Assembly: GCA_029959085.1 (NCBI GenBank)
Contig: JARWIR010000036.1
Span: 620,001 to 684,000, forward strand
Length of the DNA stretch: 64,000 nucleotides
Reading direction: 5' to 3'
DNA from: Nemophila menziesii
Lineage: Eukaryota; Streptophyta; Magnoliopsida; Boraginales; Hydrophyllaceae
This document shows positions 26,641-38,932 of the stretch, in pieces. The position numbers and the translations under genes were made by a program. The notes under the pieces were generated by a model. It had not been told where the DNA came from. It made no database searches and saw only the letters and a list, made by a program, of their open reading frames with translations. The first letter of the stretch is position 1, and each line of letters starts with the position of its first letter.

Positions 26641-29600
26641 ACTTAAAAAAGAGAATAGATTGTAATTTTTATTCCTTGTTTTTATTAGGAAAATTCTTCC
26701 ATCCAATATTGGATGATCTTTCACCAATAATATTAATACACATAAACCATGTTTTAAACTTACAAAAGTAATTAACTTATTAATTTAATGACATGTGTTT
26801 TGTTATAATTATCAGTGGCCATTATATAAATATTGGACCATCCAATATTGGATGTATGTCTTACCCTTTTTATTAAGTCATTTTTCTAATAAACAAGTTG
26901 ATTAATTTAATTTAATTTTAATATATAAAAATTAGATTAATTACATATTATTTTTAATATGTACCCATTTTGACTAGAATATAAAAAATTGATAAAAATA
27001 ATAATAATATATATTTCATTTTGTAACTAAATTTAATATATTATTTTAGGTAATTTAAAAAATAATAAACTTGGAAAAGGGTAAAAAGAATAACAAGTAT
27101 AAGTAGATAGCCCACTATTATTAAGAAAAGTAGAAAATTGTTTGGACTAATAGAAGACTTCTATTATAGACATGTGGTTCAATTCAAAATGGAAGTTTTT
27201 TTAAAAACTAGTTAACTAGGGGTAGAGAAAGAAGAGTTGGTAAAGCACAGTTTTCTTGTAGTGAAACTTGGTGACAATATAGTTATAATTACTTTTACAA
27301 ATTATAAGAAATTTATAGAATCTTTATGTATTGTGAATACCTATAACTAAATAATTTGTAAAATTATTACCTTGAGAACAATTCTCATACATATATTATA
27401 TGTGACAAGTCAAAAGTCTATGAAAACTCAAAATTGAAAGAGTGTTCATGATTTATTTAGAAAAAAATATGTTACCATACGAAGATTGAAGTCGTGACAC
27501 ATGTCAAGCAAATAAATCATATCTTCAACTTGACACCAAGTAGTTTATATGATCTTGCAATATTTACATCAACACGTTTCTGGACATTTATCGAGGAACG
27601 ACTTGATCTTGAAGTTTCATGATTGTTACGCATCAGTAACAACAATTAGTCAATGTATGTTTAATTTAATGTATTATTAGTGTGAAGATTATTAAAAGGC
27701 GCATGTAACATAATTGTTAATCATACAAGTCTTATATATATGTGGGTTTACCAATTTTTTATCATTACATCAATACTATCGTGGGGCGAACAAATGTTAG
27801 GAAAGAAAAAGGATTGGAAGTTTTTAGTTATTTCTCTTTCTTATTGTTAATAGAAACATTAAATTGGAGAGAGGTGGAATCAAATAAAAACATTTCTTAT
27901 CTCTTGTATTGTACAAAATATTTTAATTACATTTAGTCTTCTTTTTTAGTATCATGTTATTATTATTTAATTTTTTGTTACCATTAATTTAAGTTTTAGC
28001 ATTGCACCATTAATAAATTTTACATATTTTACAGAATAAATACGAAATTCAGGGTTTTTGTTATATATTGAATTTTTTCAAAATTGTTTGTATTATGTTA
28101 TAGATGAGTCAAATGACTTGGTTACACTATATTTAAAGGTAAAAATCATCTTTTTTTTATTAAGTTTCAAAATTGTAGTTTTTTCAAATAACATAGTTTG
28201 GACAAAATAGATACAACTACCCACTCACATAAAGTAGGCATTATGTTCTTGCAATCTTGACACCAACAAAGATGGTTTTCAAATATTTATCAAGGAACAT
28301 CTTGATAATGAAGTTCTATAATTATTACACACCATTCACAAAAATTAATCAATTTAAGTTTAAAATGTATTTTTAGTGTGAAGATTATTATGATGCACAT
28401 ACAACATAATTGTTAATCGTCCAAGTCTTATATATATGGGTATGCCACTTATATATTTACAGGAATACTATGGTGGAAGAATGAATGTTAGAAAATAAAA
28501 TGGATGTTAAGGTTTTAGTTATTTCACTTTCTTATAGGTAATACTATAGAAATTGGAGATTTGAAATAAATTATATATACCAATTTTTATAGGGTTTTAT
28601 CTACACCATATTTATATGTAAAATTAATATTTTTTCTTTACCATCATCCATTTATTATAGAAAGTGGTTATAAAATATTCATTAGTTTTTTGCTTTGGCA
28701 AGAGGGTTATAATCAAATAAACACATTTATTATTTTTAGTTTTATGAAAAATATCTTAATTACATTTAGTTTTCTTTTTATGATAATTTTACAATTAATT
28801 ACTTTTTGTTACCATTAATTTTTGTGTTAGCTTTGCATCATTAATCAATTTTACATAATTTACATACTAAATTCGAAATTCAGGGTTTCTTCATATATTG
28901 AAGTTTTTTATAAATGGTTTTTTTAGACAAAATAAATTGTTTGAATTATGTTATAAATGAGTCAAATGACCTCTTTACACTATATATAACGGTAAAAAAT
29001 GATCAACTTTTTACAAATCATTACCAACATTTAATCAATATTTATGTATTTAATTTTTTAATTCATGTAATTTTAGAGTAAAATATATTGAAAGGGAAAC
29101 ATAATTGTTAACTACATTGCTATATTTTGATCATATATATTTGAGTTTTAAATTTTTTTATCTTTACATTAGTACTACTATAGATAATGAATGTTTGTAT
29201 AAAAAATTGTTAAATTTGAAATCACAATACAATGTTCTATTTCTTCTCAAGTTGGAACTTTGGAAGGTAAATTGAGTTCAAATACTTCAGAATGGGTAGA
29301 CAAAATATGTATGAAGGCAAATATTTTATTTTAAGTTAGTGATACTATTTCATCAACAACTTCATTGATGCACCAACTATAAAGGAAAACTATAACATGT
29401 TAGCAAAAAAAATATCTATAACTTCGAAATTATATGATTATGGGAACTTGATTGACTTGTATGGATTCTCGTAGTAATACTTTATTAAATAAAAATTGAT
29501 CTAGTTAAGATAAATTTTTGAACGTTTAAACTTATATAAAACATGCAACTATAATCCTTTTATGATATTTATTAGGTTTTCTATTTAATTTCATATTTAA

Positions 29601-30027
29601 TTTATTTGATTTCTGAATTTTTTATTCTATGTGATTGTAATAATTTTTTATTTACTAAATGCAACATAGATAACCATGAGGTGGTTATTAATTACTCAAT
29701 TTTAGTCTTCAGATCACCAATACTATGACTTTTATTATTTTATCTTTCAAACACTAGCAAATCATGTAATTTTTTGTTATCGTATTTTAGAAAAATATCG
29801 TTGATTAATTTAAGTTTAATAATTAAAGAGAAATAATGAGACTTTTTGCACATATTGAGGGATTTAAAAGGTATGATGAATGTTCACGCTAGGTTTACTA
29901 GGCTATTTTGTTTATATCTAAGACATGCCTCACATATGCTTACTTTTGCCTTATGAACAACCACTCACACACAAAGATTCTTTTGTCAGTTTGTATTTTG
30001 ATTGCTTGGTTTACATGATTTGTGTAG

Positions 30028-30150
30028 GGATCAAACAAGAAAAATTGATGGTACGAAGATTGAGCTTTACATGGGATATTTGAGTCAAGCCGAGAATATG
30101 ATAGTGAAATTCCTCATCGAGTGAAGACGGTTCATAGCGTCATATGAAAG
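30028..30150 (+). pseudogene. Exon-like fragment, unrecognised gene (unit 3)
   Basis: Copy of 2951-3073 with the same acceptor and donor. A single change creates TGA at 30122-30124 in the FLIE-RRF segment, so this copy is closed. Confidence 0.5.
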
Positions 30151-33100
30151 GTAATACCATTAAAGTGTTGTATGAACTCAAAACCCATAGAGCCAAGCCT
30201 CTCATCCCTACCACTACATGTATTAATGGTTATCAAAATAATTTATAAAAAATTCCATCAATATGTGGAACAGTCAATTCGATAATATCAACTTTTAAGA
30301 GATATCTACTAAACAGTTTTTTAGGTATATTCATATGTATGTTTTTTAGTTATTTTCCAATTTTTTATTGTGGTAAATTCTACTATATTAGTAACAATTC
30401 AGGAGATTTAAGTATTTAACATCTGAATACATTTTTAAATTTAATATTTGAAATTTTTATTCAGATGTATGCTCGAAAATTGAGATTTTAAAATTATAAT
30501 TGCTCCATAGTTTTCATTATTAAAAATAATATACCTTACTACTATAGTGGAGTCTGTCTTTTACATTTCAAGAACTTATATTTTGTGTGAGAATTACAAA
30601 ACTGACCGAGAGAACTAGCGATATGCATAATAATAAAATAAACAATAATTATATATTACACAAGGAAAAGAGTAGCAATGCATAACACTAGAGAGATTAG
30701 AATAAACATGTTTTACATGGGAAATGATATTATATGATGTAAGGTGATATGTAATTTGAATTTATTAATATCGCAAATGATAACATGTTTTCTTCTTTAT
30801 TGTTTCTTCTACATATTTTAAATTAATTTGGTTTATAATGATGAATATTGAGAGTAATATATGATGATTTGTTAATCTTACTTTCTTAATCATTTAAATA
30901 CGTAGATTACAAATTTATGGAATATTGACTATTCTCAATATCTGAGTAATGGTTTCTAACTATTTTATGTTTTAGTTATTTATCTTTGTCTATTCTACTT
31001 ATTTTTATCTTTGTGTTGGTGGGTTTTAGTGTGAAACATGTGCTTGTGCGCAAAGATCATGTTGAAAGAAGATACAACTTGAAATTGCATCATCATAATA
31101 GAGAGATGATATGATTTTTGAAGTTTTTTTGTTAATTTTGAGTGTTATATTTTTTATATGTGTATCTAAAAATTCAATCCTTTCATTTTAACTTAAAATT
31201 GTGGAGTAATGTTTGAAATACAAAGTTTGGTAAACTATATTATCTTACATTAATCTTGATAGTATATCTTATTATTGTTAATAATTTTATTAATATCTCT
31301 ACATCAATCATTCTTACTACTACCCACTCCTTTTTATTTTATTTTAGAAATATCACATTCTAGTTGTTTTAGTAACATTTTAATTTTTTAAGTATATTCC
31401 AATTATTTTTTATGCTTAGTCTAAAAGTAAAGCATTTTGAATCAATAAACTAATAAAATAATAATATATGCAGCCTTATATACAAAATATAAATATGTTA
31501 GAAGATTATAAATATTAATTAAACATCATTATCACTAAAGTTATAATATGTTGTAAATTGTCATTTGAATATAGTAGTGTATAATAATACTTAAAAAGAT
31601 AGTTTTATAAAAATCACTGTAAAAATTAACAATATTTTATTATATTTTCTTTTACTTTGAGTAACATATTATATAGACATTCTAGGCAATTATTTTATAC
31701 TTTTTAAGAAAAAATGTTGGATTTCATTCTTTGTAAGGCCTTCGAGGCATAGACAATACCTAGTATATATATGTATTGAATATTATATTTGTGCAAACAT
31801 ATTTGATAATTTATCAAAGTCTCTTGTCTTTAGTTTTATTATCAATACCGACCCTTATTGTTAATAATTCTTTTGTTTTCTCTATCAGTTGCATCCTTAA
31901 AAATATTGTATTTAATATATATTTTTATATTTATTAAAATTAAGGAATTTATTAAACCACTAATATATACATAATTAATTAATTCTTTTATTTAAATTGG
32001 AGTTAATAACGTAAAATGTCAGAAATTTCTCAACAAATCGTATTTCCTCGTAAATGGTATTGAGTTTGTTTAATGTATTGAGTATGTTTATAATGGGGTT
32101 CATGTATAAAATAGGTCTAAAAAATTTATAATGAATTATCTTGTAAAAAGAAACCCATAATGCTAAATCAGCCTTACAACATCAACGTAGGCCCAAAGAG
32201 TTTATAAAACTTATCTTGTAAAAAAAAGCCCACATACTAAATAAGCCTTAAAACAACACTATGGATTTTTATGCAACAATATTGATCACTAACACATAAA
32301 AACTCAACCCTACATTATCAAAACATTGAGTCTCCAAAACACACCGCCTCCGCGCCTCCATTATCCATTAATTTATTCATCCAAACCTCTATATAAACCT
32401 CCACTATAATATTGGATATCACAGTATGTTTGTGTAAGCGCAAATAAGAGTATGTTTTTAATTACTAAGATCGATCGTCGTGACATTTCACTTTAGGTAT
32501 GTTTTTCTTATCCAAATTTCATTTTTTATAGTTTGATTTTTTATAATTTTAATTTTAGGGTGTTAGATAAGTGAATATGTATATAAATATTTTGAAATTA
32601 TATATTATTTAACTTACAAAAATAGATTTAATTTTGAGAATTACGAATTATATATTATTTTATTATAAAATGAATAATAATCATTATAGTGTAATTGGGT
32701 TTTTTATAAAATATACTTTATTTTGTATAAAGTATGGACTACAATATTAATTAAAATTTTTATTAGACAAATAGATGAGGTAACAAAAGATATACTTACC
32801 CCTAACTTATAAGTAAACTAGAATGCATATATTTTAATTAATGTGTCTTTTTCACTAAGAAAATATGACTCATGTCTATCAAGTAGATATTGTATTTCAC
32901 GGAAGGTCCTCTAAAATCATTTAAAGTCTATATATAGTTATAATCTTAAATTAACAAGTTTACATTTACATGGTAATTAAGTCCAGTCTATAAAGAACAA
33001 ACTATTCAATAGATCTACAAGAAACCATGCGTTTAACTATTAACCCCCAATATACATAGCATTTCAACTAAAATTAAAATTTAGTGCATGTAGTTGAAAA

Positions 33101-33396
33101 ATTTTGTGTTGGGTTTCTCCTAAATTTATCTTCTAAATATATTTAAATGATAATAATACTATTTATGAAATAACTTCAATGATGCATAAATTTAAGATAA
33201 ATATGATCAAAAGAGTTTTACCATCTAACTAGTGTGCTCTTTGAATGGTTCAGTACCTTCGGGATTATCAAACATTTGGAGAAAACCCTCATCTCTTGGT
33301 GTGGAAGAGAAGGTCAATATAGTACTTTTATTAAAGTATCTTAATGTTTTTACTATTTTCACGTGTACTTAAGTTTTTTTACTCTAATTTATGTAG

Positions 33397-34109
33397 GTAC
33401 AAAAGCTAGTAGAAATTGAATTCCCTGGAGATCTTGCTAGGGTACATTGGAATCTGTTGGTGGTGATGAAAATATGGCTTTGGAGAAGCTTTGAAAATAT
33501 GGCTTTGGAGAAGCTTTAGGGGAACTTTTAGCACGAGAATTGATTTCCTTTTTTGGAATGAAATTTATTGAGGATTCTGAATGTAAAGTATTTCTTATGA
33601 GCTTGAAAGCTGGTGGTGCTGCTTTAAATCTTACAGTTGCATCACATGTAAGTATTCTTATATATAATTGACAAAATCGTAATGTGTTGTAGTAATTAAT
33701 TAATGTTGTGATGTTATGATAAATAGGTGTTTTTGATGGATCTATGGTGGAACCCTGCTGTAGCACAAGATAGGATTCATCGAATAGGACAATATAAACC
33801 TATAAAGTAAGAGCAAAAGCTCTTTTTCCATTTTTTACCTATTATTATTAACTTTATATGTATATCTAATGTTGTTATAATGACTTGTTTATTAGGACTG
33901 TGAGGTTTTCAATTGAGAATACAGTTGAAGAGAGGATTTTGAAGCTGCAACAGAAGAAGGAACATGTGTTTGAAGGGCAAGTGTCTAAAAGTCAACAAGG
34001 CAAAGCCTTTCTTTCTCATTTATTTTATACATCTAATTGTTTCCTTTGCATATTTTCTAAAATGATCATGAATATATATTCTTATTTTGTGTATGGATTT
34101 GAAGTCTAG
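33397..34109 (+). pseudogene. RAD16/HLTF-type SNF2 helicase, three C-terminal exons (unit 3)
   Basis: This is the fullest copy. Exon a ends at 33647 and encodes KVFLMSLKAGGAALNLTVAS, helicase motif V. After a GTAAGT intron, exon b (33728-33806) encodes VFLMDLWWNPAV and AQDRIHRIGQYKPIK, motif VI. After a second intron ending TTATTAG, exon c (from 33896) encodes VRFSIENTVEERILKLQQKK and runs open to TAG at 34107-34109. The three exons join in frame with GT-AG junctions. Damage: a 9-bp deletion removes the ERQ codons before AQD, and a 25-bp duplication near 33470-33515 with upstream stops disrupts the start of exon a. Sequence after VFEGQ does not match the family and is probably read-through. 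Confidence 0.9.
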
Positions 34110-37100
34110 AATTGTTCAATGGATATCAAAGTACTTTGGATTTTTTCATTGCTTTTAGTTTTCTCTTTGTTAGTTTTTGTTGCGAATGTTCGATAAAGTT
34201 TTGTTTGGTGTGTAATACTTAAGTATGCTATGTTAGAGGATGGTGAAGAAGTATTATGTTACTACTTTGTAGGAACGATGATATTTTTGGAAAAATCTTT
34301 TGTCTCTACTCTCTATTAAAGACAATATTTTTGGAAAAATATTTGGTCTCTCTCTCTAGGAAAGAAGATATTTTCCGAAAATATCCTTGCCTGATATTTT
34401 TGGATAAATAGGTAGATATTTTCTTAAGCAATAAGTCTACAAAACTAGTTATGCGAAATCATGGTCTTAATTTGGAAAAGATTTTGTCAGTTAAATTACT
34501 ATACCAAATCCTTTAACAGCTCAATCTCTTGGAAATTTGTTCTTGCAGTTCTTTGAGGGTTTGAACTTTCTAGAAAAATACAGTGTGTGGATATTTCCTT
34601 TTGTTACCATTGCACCTCACTTGGTTGCAATTAATAAAGACTTGTATAGATTTTTTCAAGGTGAAAAGTCTTGTGCCAAAGGTTTGGAGTAATTTTATAG
34701 AGCTTAGCCTTATGTTTTTAAGGAAAATATGTATTGTATGAGGATTAAGGATGAAGAGTTTGATATTATTAAGGAGATATTGCAAATTGCAAGAAAGAAA
34801 GATGACATTATTCTATCTTGGGGTTTCGTTGTTTACAAGGGATTAGAAACCTCTATATGACAAATTGAGTGTATGGTATGTTATATCGTTTAATGCTTAG
34901 TCTTTGTAGTATGCCATGCGATTAGTGTTTCAAGGTCTTATTTGTTTTTCCTCCATATTTAAATTAGTATAAAATTATTAGCCATTTGTTGAGATTGTTA
35001 ATGGGGTAGGTCCCTTAAAATAATTGGTAGGCCTACGATGGAAAAGGATTAGGTTTGAAAGATTTGGATGCATGGAAAAAAGTTTTAATCTTAAATATCT
35101 TATGGCTAATAATGAAGAATAAGGAATTGATGTGGATAATGTATGCATGGTGTATGGTTAAAATATGGGGATATTGGGAATGAGATGTGAAGAACCGGGA
35201 CTCTCCGTTGAAGGTGAGTTGTGAGATTTGAAGAAGGATATTAGGTTGTCGTTGGAGGATAAAAAACACATTTTTTAGAAAAAAAATTTCAAAATTTACG
35301 TTGTAAAAATCAAAGGAATATTAACATTAATTATAGTAACATTTTAAATATTTGGTAACCTACAAATTAATAGTGAGTTTCACATGACGTGAGGGGCGTT
35401 CAATCCCCGTGTGACAATAAATGTTACAAGTGTATACGCATGCGTGGAAATGTGTGAAATATCTTGGATGATGATTTTACAACACACAAGTGGCAGAGGG
35501 AATTTAATAGTTAGTCAAGAGAGTAGATTTGTTGCGCATATGTGATGTCCAGTACCCATAAATGTTTGATAATCTCGAAGTTATTGAACCATTCAAAAAG
35601 CACACAAATATTACTTTTTTAAAATTGTAGTTTTTTATGCGTTATGAATCATTAAAATGAATAAAAATTTATATATTTAAATTCAAACTCATGTAATTTT
35701 AGTGTAAAGTAAATTGAAAGGTGTTGCAACATAATTGTTAACTACATTGTTATATTTTGATTATATATATTTGGATTTGTAAATTTTTTATCTTTACATT
35801 GCTACTACTATAGATAATGAATGTTAGTAATAAAAAGAGTTGTTAAATTTGAAATCTCAATACAATATGGTGATTGAATCTCAACCTAAACTCTGGAAGG
35901 TAAATTAAGTTTAAATATTTTCAAATGGGTAGACAAAATATGTATGATGGTAAGCATTGTATCTTAAGTATAGAAAGCTATATCCGAAATAATTTCAATG
36001 ATCCATAAATATAAGATATAAGATGTAATATTTTGATAAATTTTATGATTACATTAAATTATTTTTACCTAGCTACCTTGATTTTATAATTTCTGTAGAA
36101 TATTATTTTTATGAACCTATGTAGAGTTTGAATTTTACTAATAAAAATAATTTTCTAATTAGGATATTTTTTGAAGGTCCATCATCCTCTTTTAAATGTT
36201 AATGACATAAATAAATAAAAAAAAATCATTTGAAAATGGTTGTGGTGGAAGAACTTCTAGACGCAAATTAAAATAAATCTAAAAAGATTACATTAAAAGT
36301 GTTTAAAAATTTAAAAAGGGTCAATATCAAACGAAATAAAAATTAATGCATAAGTTTCAATAATCACAACATAGCTTTGTCAAATACGGGTACTTACTAG
36401 ATTTTCAAAAACAACCTAACAAATAAGAAACATGCCTATCATTGAAAATATGATTTTTTTAATAGTGAATGGTTCCTTTATATCAAATTAATCATTAATT
36501 ATAACAAGTTTTTTACTATTCACTCTTAGAATATATATTACTATGTCAAACTTTATTTTTGGTGTTTGATAAGTATTGCTAGATGAGACTTGAGTAAGAA
36601 TAAATTTTGGAAAGGCTTACGAAGCCTTAAGACTCGGTTTCAGAAAAGTCTAACTAATCCAAGAAGAAGCCTCATATTTATGCAACAATTGTAGGTGTAT
36701 GTTCTAATGGAGTATACCAAATAGATAAGTGTTGGTGCGAATTCAGAGTTCAGATAACACACCAAGTATAATTTTTAGTTATAGTTAAAAAGTATGTTGT
36801 CTAAAATTTGTGTAAGAATCTATTAAACCAAAGGTTTGCATATGTTTGGTAGCCTAGTGTGATCATGAGTGTGCCCCTTTGACAAGGTTTGATATGTGGT
36901 GTTTTTGGTTTTTTTCCATAATTCATAACGAGGATTTTACTTGTGGGTCCTTGGGACCTTCGACCCTATAAAATATAATTATTTAAATTATGTAATTTTC
37001 TAAAGATAAACAATATATTAAACTCATACCATATTGGTATGTTGAAACAATAGTCATTACGATATCTTTATTTTGTATAATGTCTCTCCTAATAGTGTAT

Positions 37101-37110
37101 CTTGTAGAGT
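34110..37110. other. Unit 3 right-hand non-coding interval
   Basis: Collinear with unit 1 6540-9530. It holds copies of the 47-bp repeats, the unrecognised coding remnants (about 34547-34860, the first frame altered) and the 46-bp inverted segment (about 35571-35616). Short antisense frames at 34570-34785, 35033-35269 and 36983-37165 are not supported as genes. Confidence 0.45.
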
Positions 37111-38715
37111 CATTACGATATCTTATTATTGTTAATAATTTTATTAATTTCTCTACATCCGTCATTCTTAGTACTATCCACTCTTTTTTATTTTATTTTA
37201 AAAATATTTCACATTCTAGTTATTTTAGTAACATTTCAATTTTTTAAGTATATTTCAATTATTTTTATGCTTAGTCTAAAAGTAAAGCATTTTGAATCAA
37301 TAAACTAATAAAATAACAATATATGTAGCCTTATATACAGAATATAAATATGTTAGTAGATTATAAATATTAATTAAACATCATTATCACTAAAGCTATA
37401 ATATGTTGTAAATTTTTATTTCAATATAGTAGTGTATTATAATACTTAAAGAGATAGTTTTAAAAAAATTACTGTGAAAATTAACAATATTTTATTATAT
37501 TTCCTTTTACTTTGACTAACATATTATATAGACATTCTATACAATTATTTTATACTTTATAAGAAAAAATGTTGGATTCCATTTTTTGTAGAGCCCTCGA
37601 GGCATGGACAATACATATTATATATATGTATTGAATATTATAGTTGTGCAAATAACATATTTGATAATTTATCAAAGTCTCTTTCCTTTAGTTTTTTTAT
37701 CAATAAGGACCGCTATTCTTAATATTCTTTTGTTTTCTCGATAAGCTGCATCCCTAAAAATATTGTATTTAATATATTTTTTTTACATTTATAAAAATTA
37801 AGGAATTTATTAAAGCACTAATATATACATAATTAATATTTTTTTTAAAATTGGAGTTAATAATGTAAAATGTTAGAAATTTATCAACAAAATTTGAAAT
37901 CTAAAATTATTTTAAGTGCTTTTTTCAAGAAGCACCAAATGCTTCTCATGCTTTTCATAAAAGTGTTTTTCAAAGTAAAAAAAACTCTTAAAATACTAAA
38001 AACACTTTTAAGTGCTTCTCCAAAAAAGCACTTCCAAACGGGCACTAAATAATCCTTAAAACAGCAGTATGGCTATATATGCAACAATATTGATCACTAA
38101 CACCTAAAAACTCAACCCTACATTATCAAAACATTGAGTCTCCAAAACACACTGCCTTCGCGCCTCCCTTATCCATTAATTTATTCATCCAAACCTCTAT
38201 ATAAACCTCCACTGTAATATTGGATATCAGAGTATGTTTGTGGAAGCGCAAATAAGAGTATGTTTTTAGTTACTAAGATAGATCGTCATGACATTTCACT
38301 TTAGGTATGTTTTTTTTATCAAAATTTTATTTTTTATAGTTTGATTTTTTATAATTTTAATTTTAGGGTGTTAGATAAGTGAATATGCATATAAATATTT
38401 TCACATTGTATATTATTTAACTTACAAAAATAGATTTAATTTTGAGATTTACGAATTATATATTATTTTATTTTAAATAAAAAAAAATATAATAATAATC
38501 ATTATAGTGTAATTAGTTTTTTAATAAAATATACTTTATTTTGTATAAAGTAGGGACTACACTATTAATTAAATTTTTTATTAGACAAATAGATGAGGTA
38601 ACAAAAGATATACTTACCCCTAACTTATAAGTAAACTAGAATGCAATATTTTAATTAATGTGACTTTTTCACTAAGGAAATATGACTCATATCGATCAAG
38701 TAGATATTGTATTTC
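37111..38715. repeat. Partial tandem unit 4
   Basis: From about 37120 the sequence repeats unit 3 from about 31265 (ATCTTATTATTGTTAATAAT and on) to about 32890, including the TATA-like site (38198-38204) and the 187-bp indel segment. About 200 bp are replaced by a foldback insertion at 37891-38047. At about 38715 homology ends abruptly and retrotransposon-derived DNA begins. Confidence 0.8.
37891..38047. mobile_element. MITE-like foldback remnant
   Basis: Replaces about 200 bp of the unit. The arms at 37914-37935 and 38012-38033 are inverted repeats with 19 of 22 matches (AAGTGCTTTTTTCAAGAAGC against AAGTGCTTTTTTGGAGAAGC), enclosing about 75 bp with further complementary AAGTGTTTTT/AAACACTTTT pieces. 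The right end carries a CCAAACGGGC edge typical of plant hAT-like miniature elements. The matching left edge is missing, so the insertion is truncated or rearranged. Its open frame (37870-38052) is an artefact of the stem. Confidence 0.6.
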
Positions 38716-38932
38716 AAGTTCTTAGCCTCTTTTCCAAGTCTTTACCTAAAACGCACCAATAGCCTCCCCACCTCCGAAATTCATCAACCAAAACACTATA
38801 TATCATCAAATCCTACCCTCTTTCACCACAAAAACATAAGATCAACTCACCTCCTCTCCAAAATATCATCAAATCCTTAGTTTTTCCCAAGATTCTTCTT
38901 CACCCAATTCCTTAAATTAAACCCAATTCTTT
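38716..38932. other. Rearranged retrotransposon-derived junction segment
   Basis: Between the end of unit 4 and the last conserved codons of element A's ORF. On the + strand it is C/A-rich like the leader that precedes the same ORF in element B (61740-61960), for example CCTCTCC-AA-ATCATCA and TTCACCCAATTC, but that leader should lie on the - strand here. It therefore looks like an inverted piece of a related element, and it supplies the last few codons of the neighbouring ORF. Confidence 0.4.

Larger units (their letters stand above)
16346..27198. repeat. Long tandem unit 2, internally deleted
   Basis: Second copy, about 10.85 kb. Compared with unit 1 it lacks roughly 774-3470: the join at about 17120 goes from CCTCCATGGA straight into GTCTGTCTTTTAC, with a TGGA(A/G)TCT microhomology at both source sites. 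It also jumps at about 22381 from the equivalent of 8528 to the equivalent of about 11545, removing one copy of the 2.1-kb duplication. It keeps the helicase fragment (20057-20284) and the KH 5' fragment (24834-25160). It has about 90 bp near 24420-24510 that unit 1 lacks. Confidence 0.85.
27199..37110. repeat. Long tandem unit 3, truncated on the right
   Basis: Third copy. It keeps the 2.7 kb that unit 2 lost, but misses about 145 bp near 27867 (unit 1 equivalent 665-808). It carries the fullest helicase fragment (33397-34109). It stops at about 37110, before the KH region, where the sequence switches to a second copy of 31260 onward. The (TA)n tract of unit 2 is absent. Confidence 0.85.

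Noticed and set aside
1..38715. Tandem units interpreted as a CRISPR-like or satellite array
   Set aside because: Periods of 10-16 kb with internal deletions and gene fragments do not fit either. This is eukaryotic segmental repetition.
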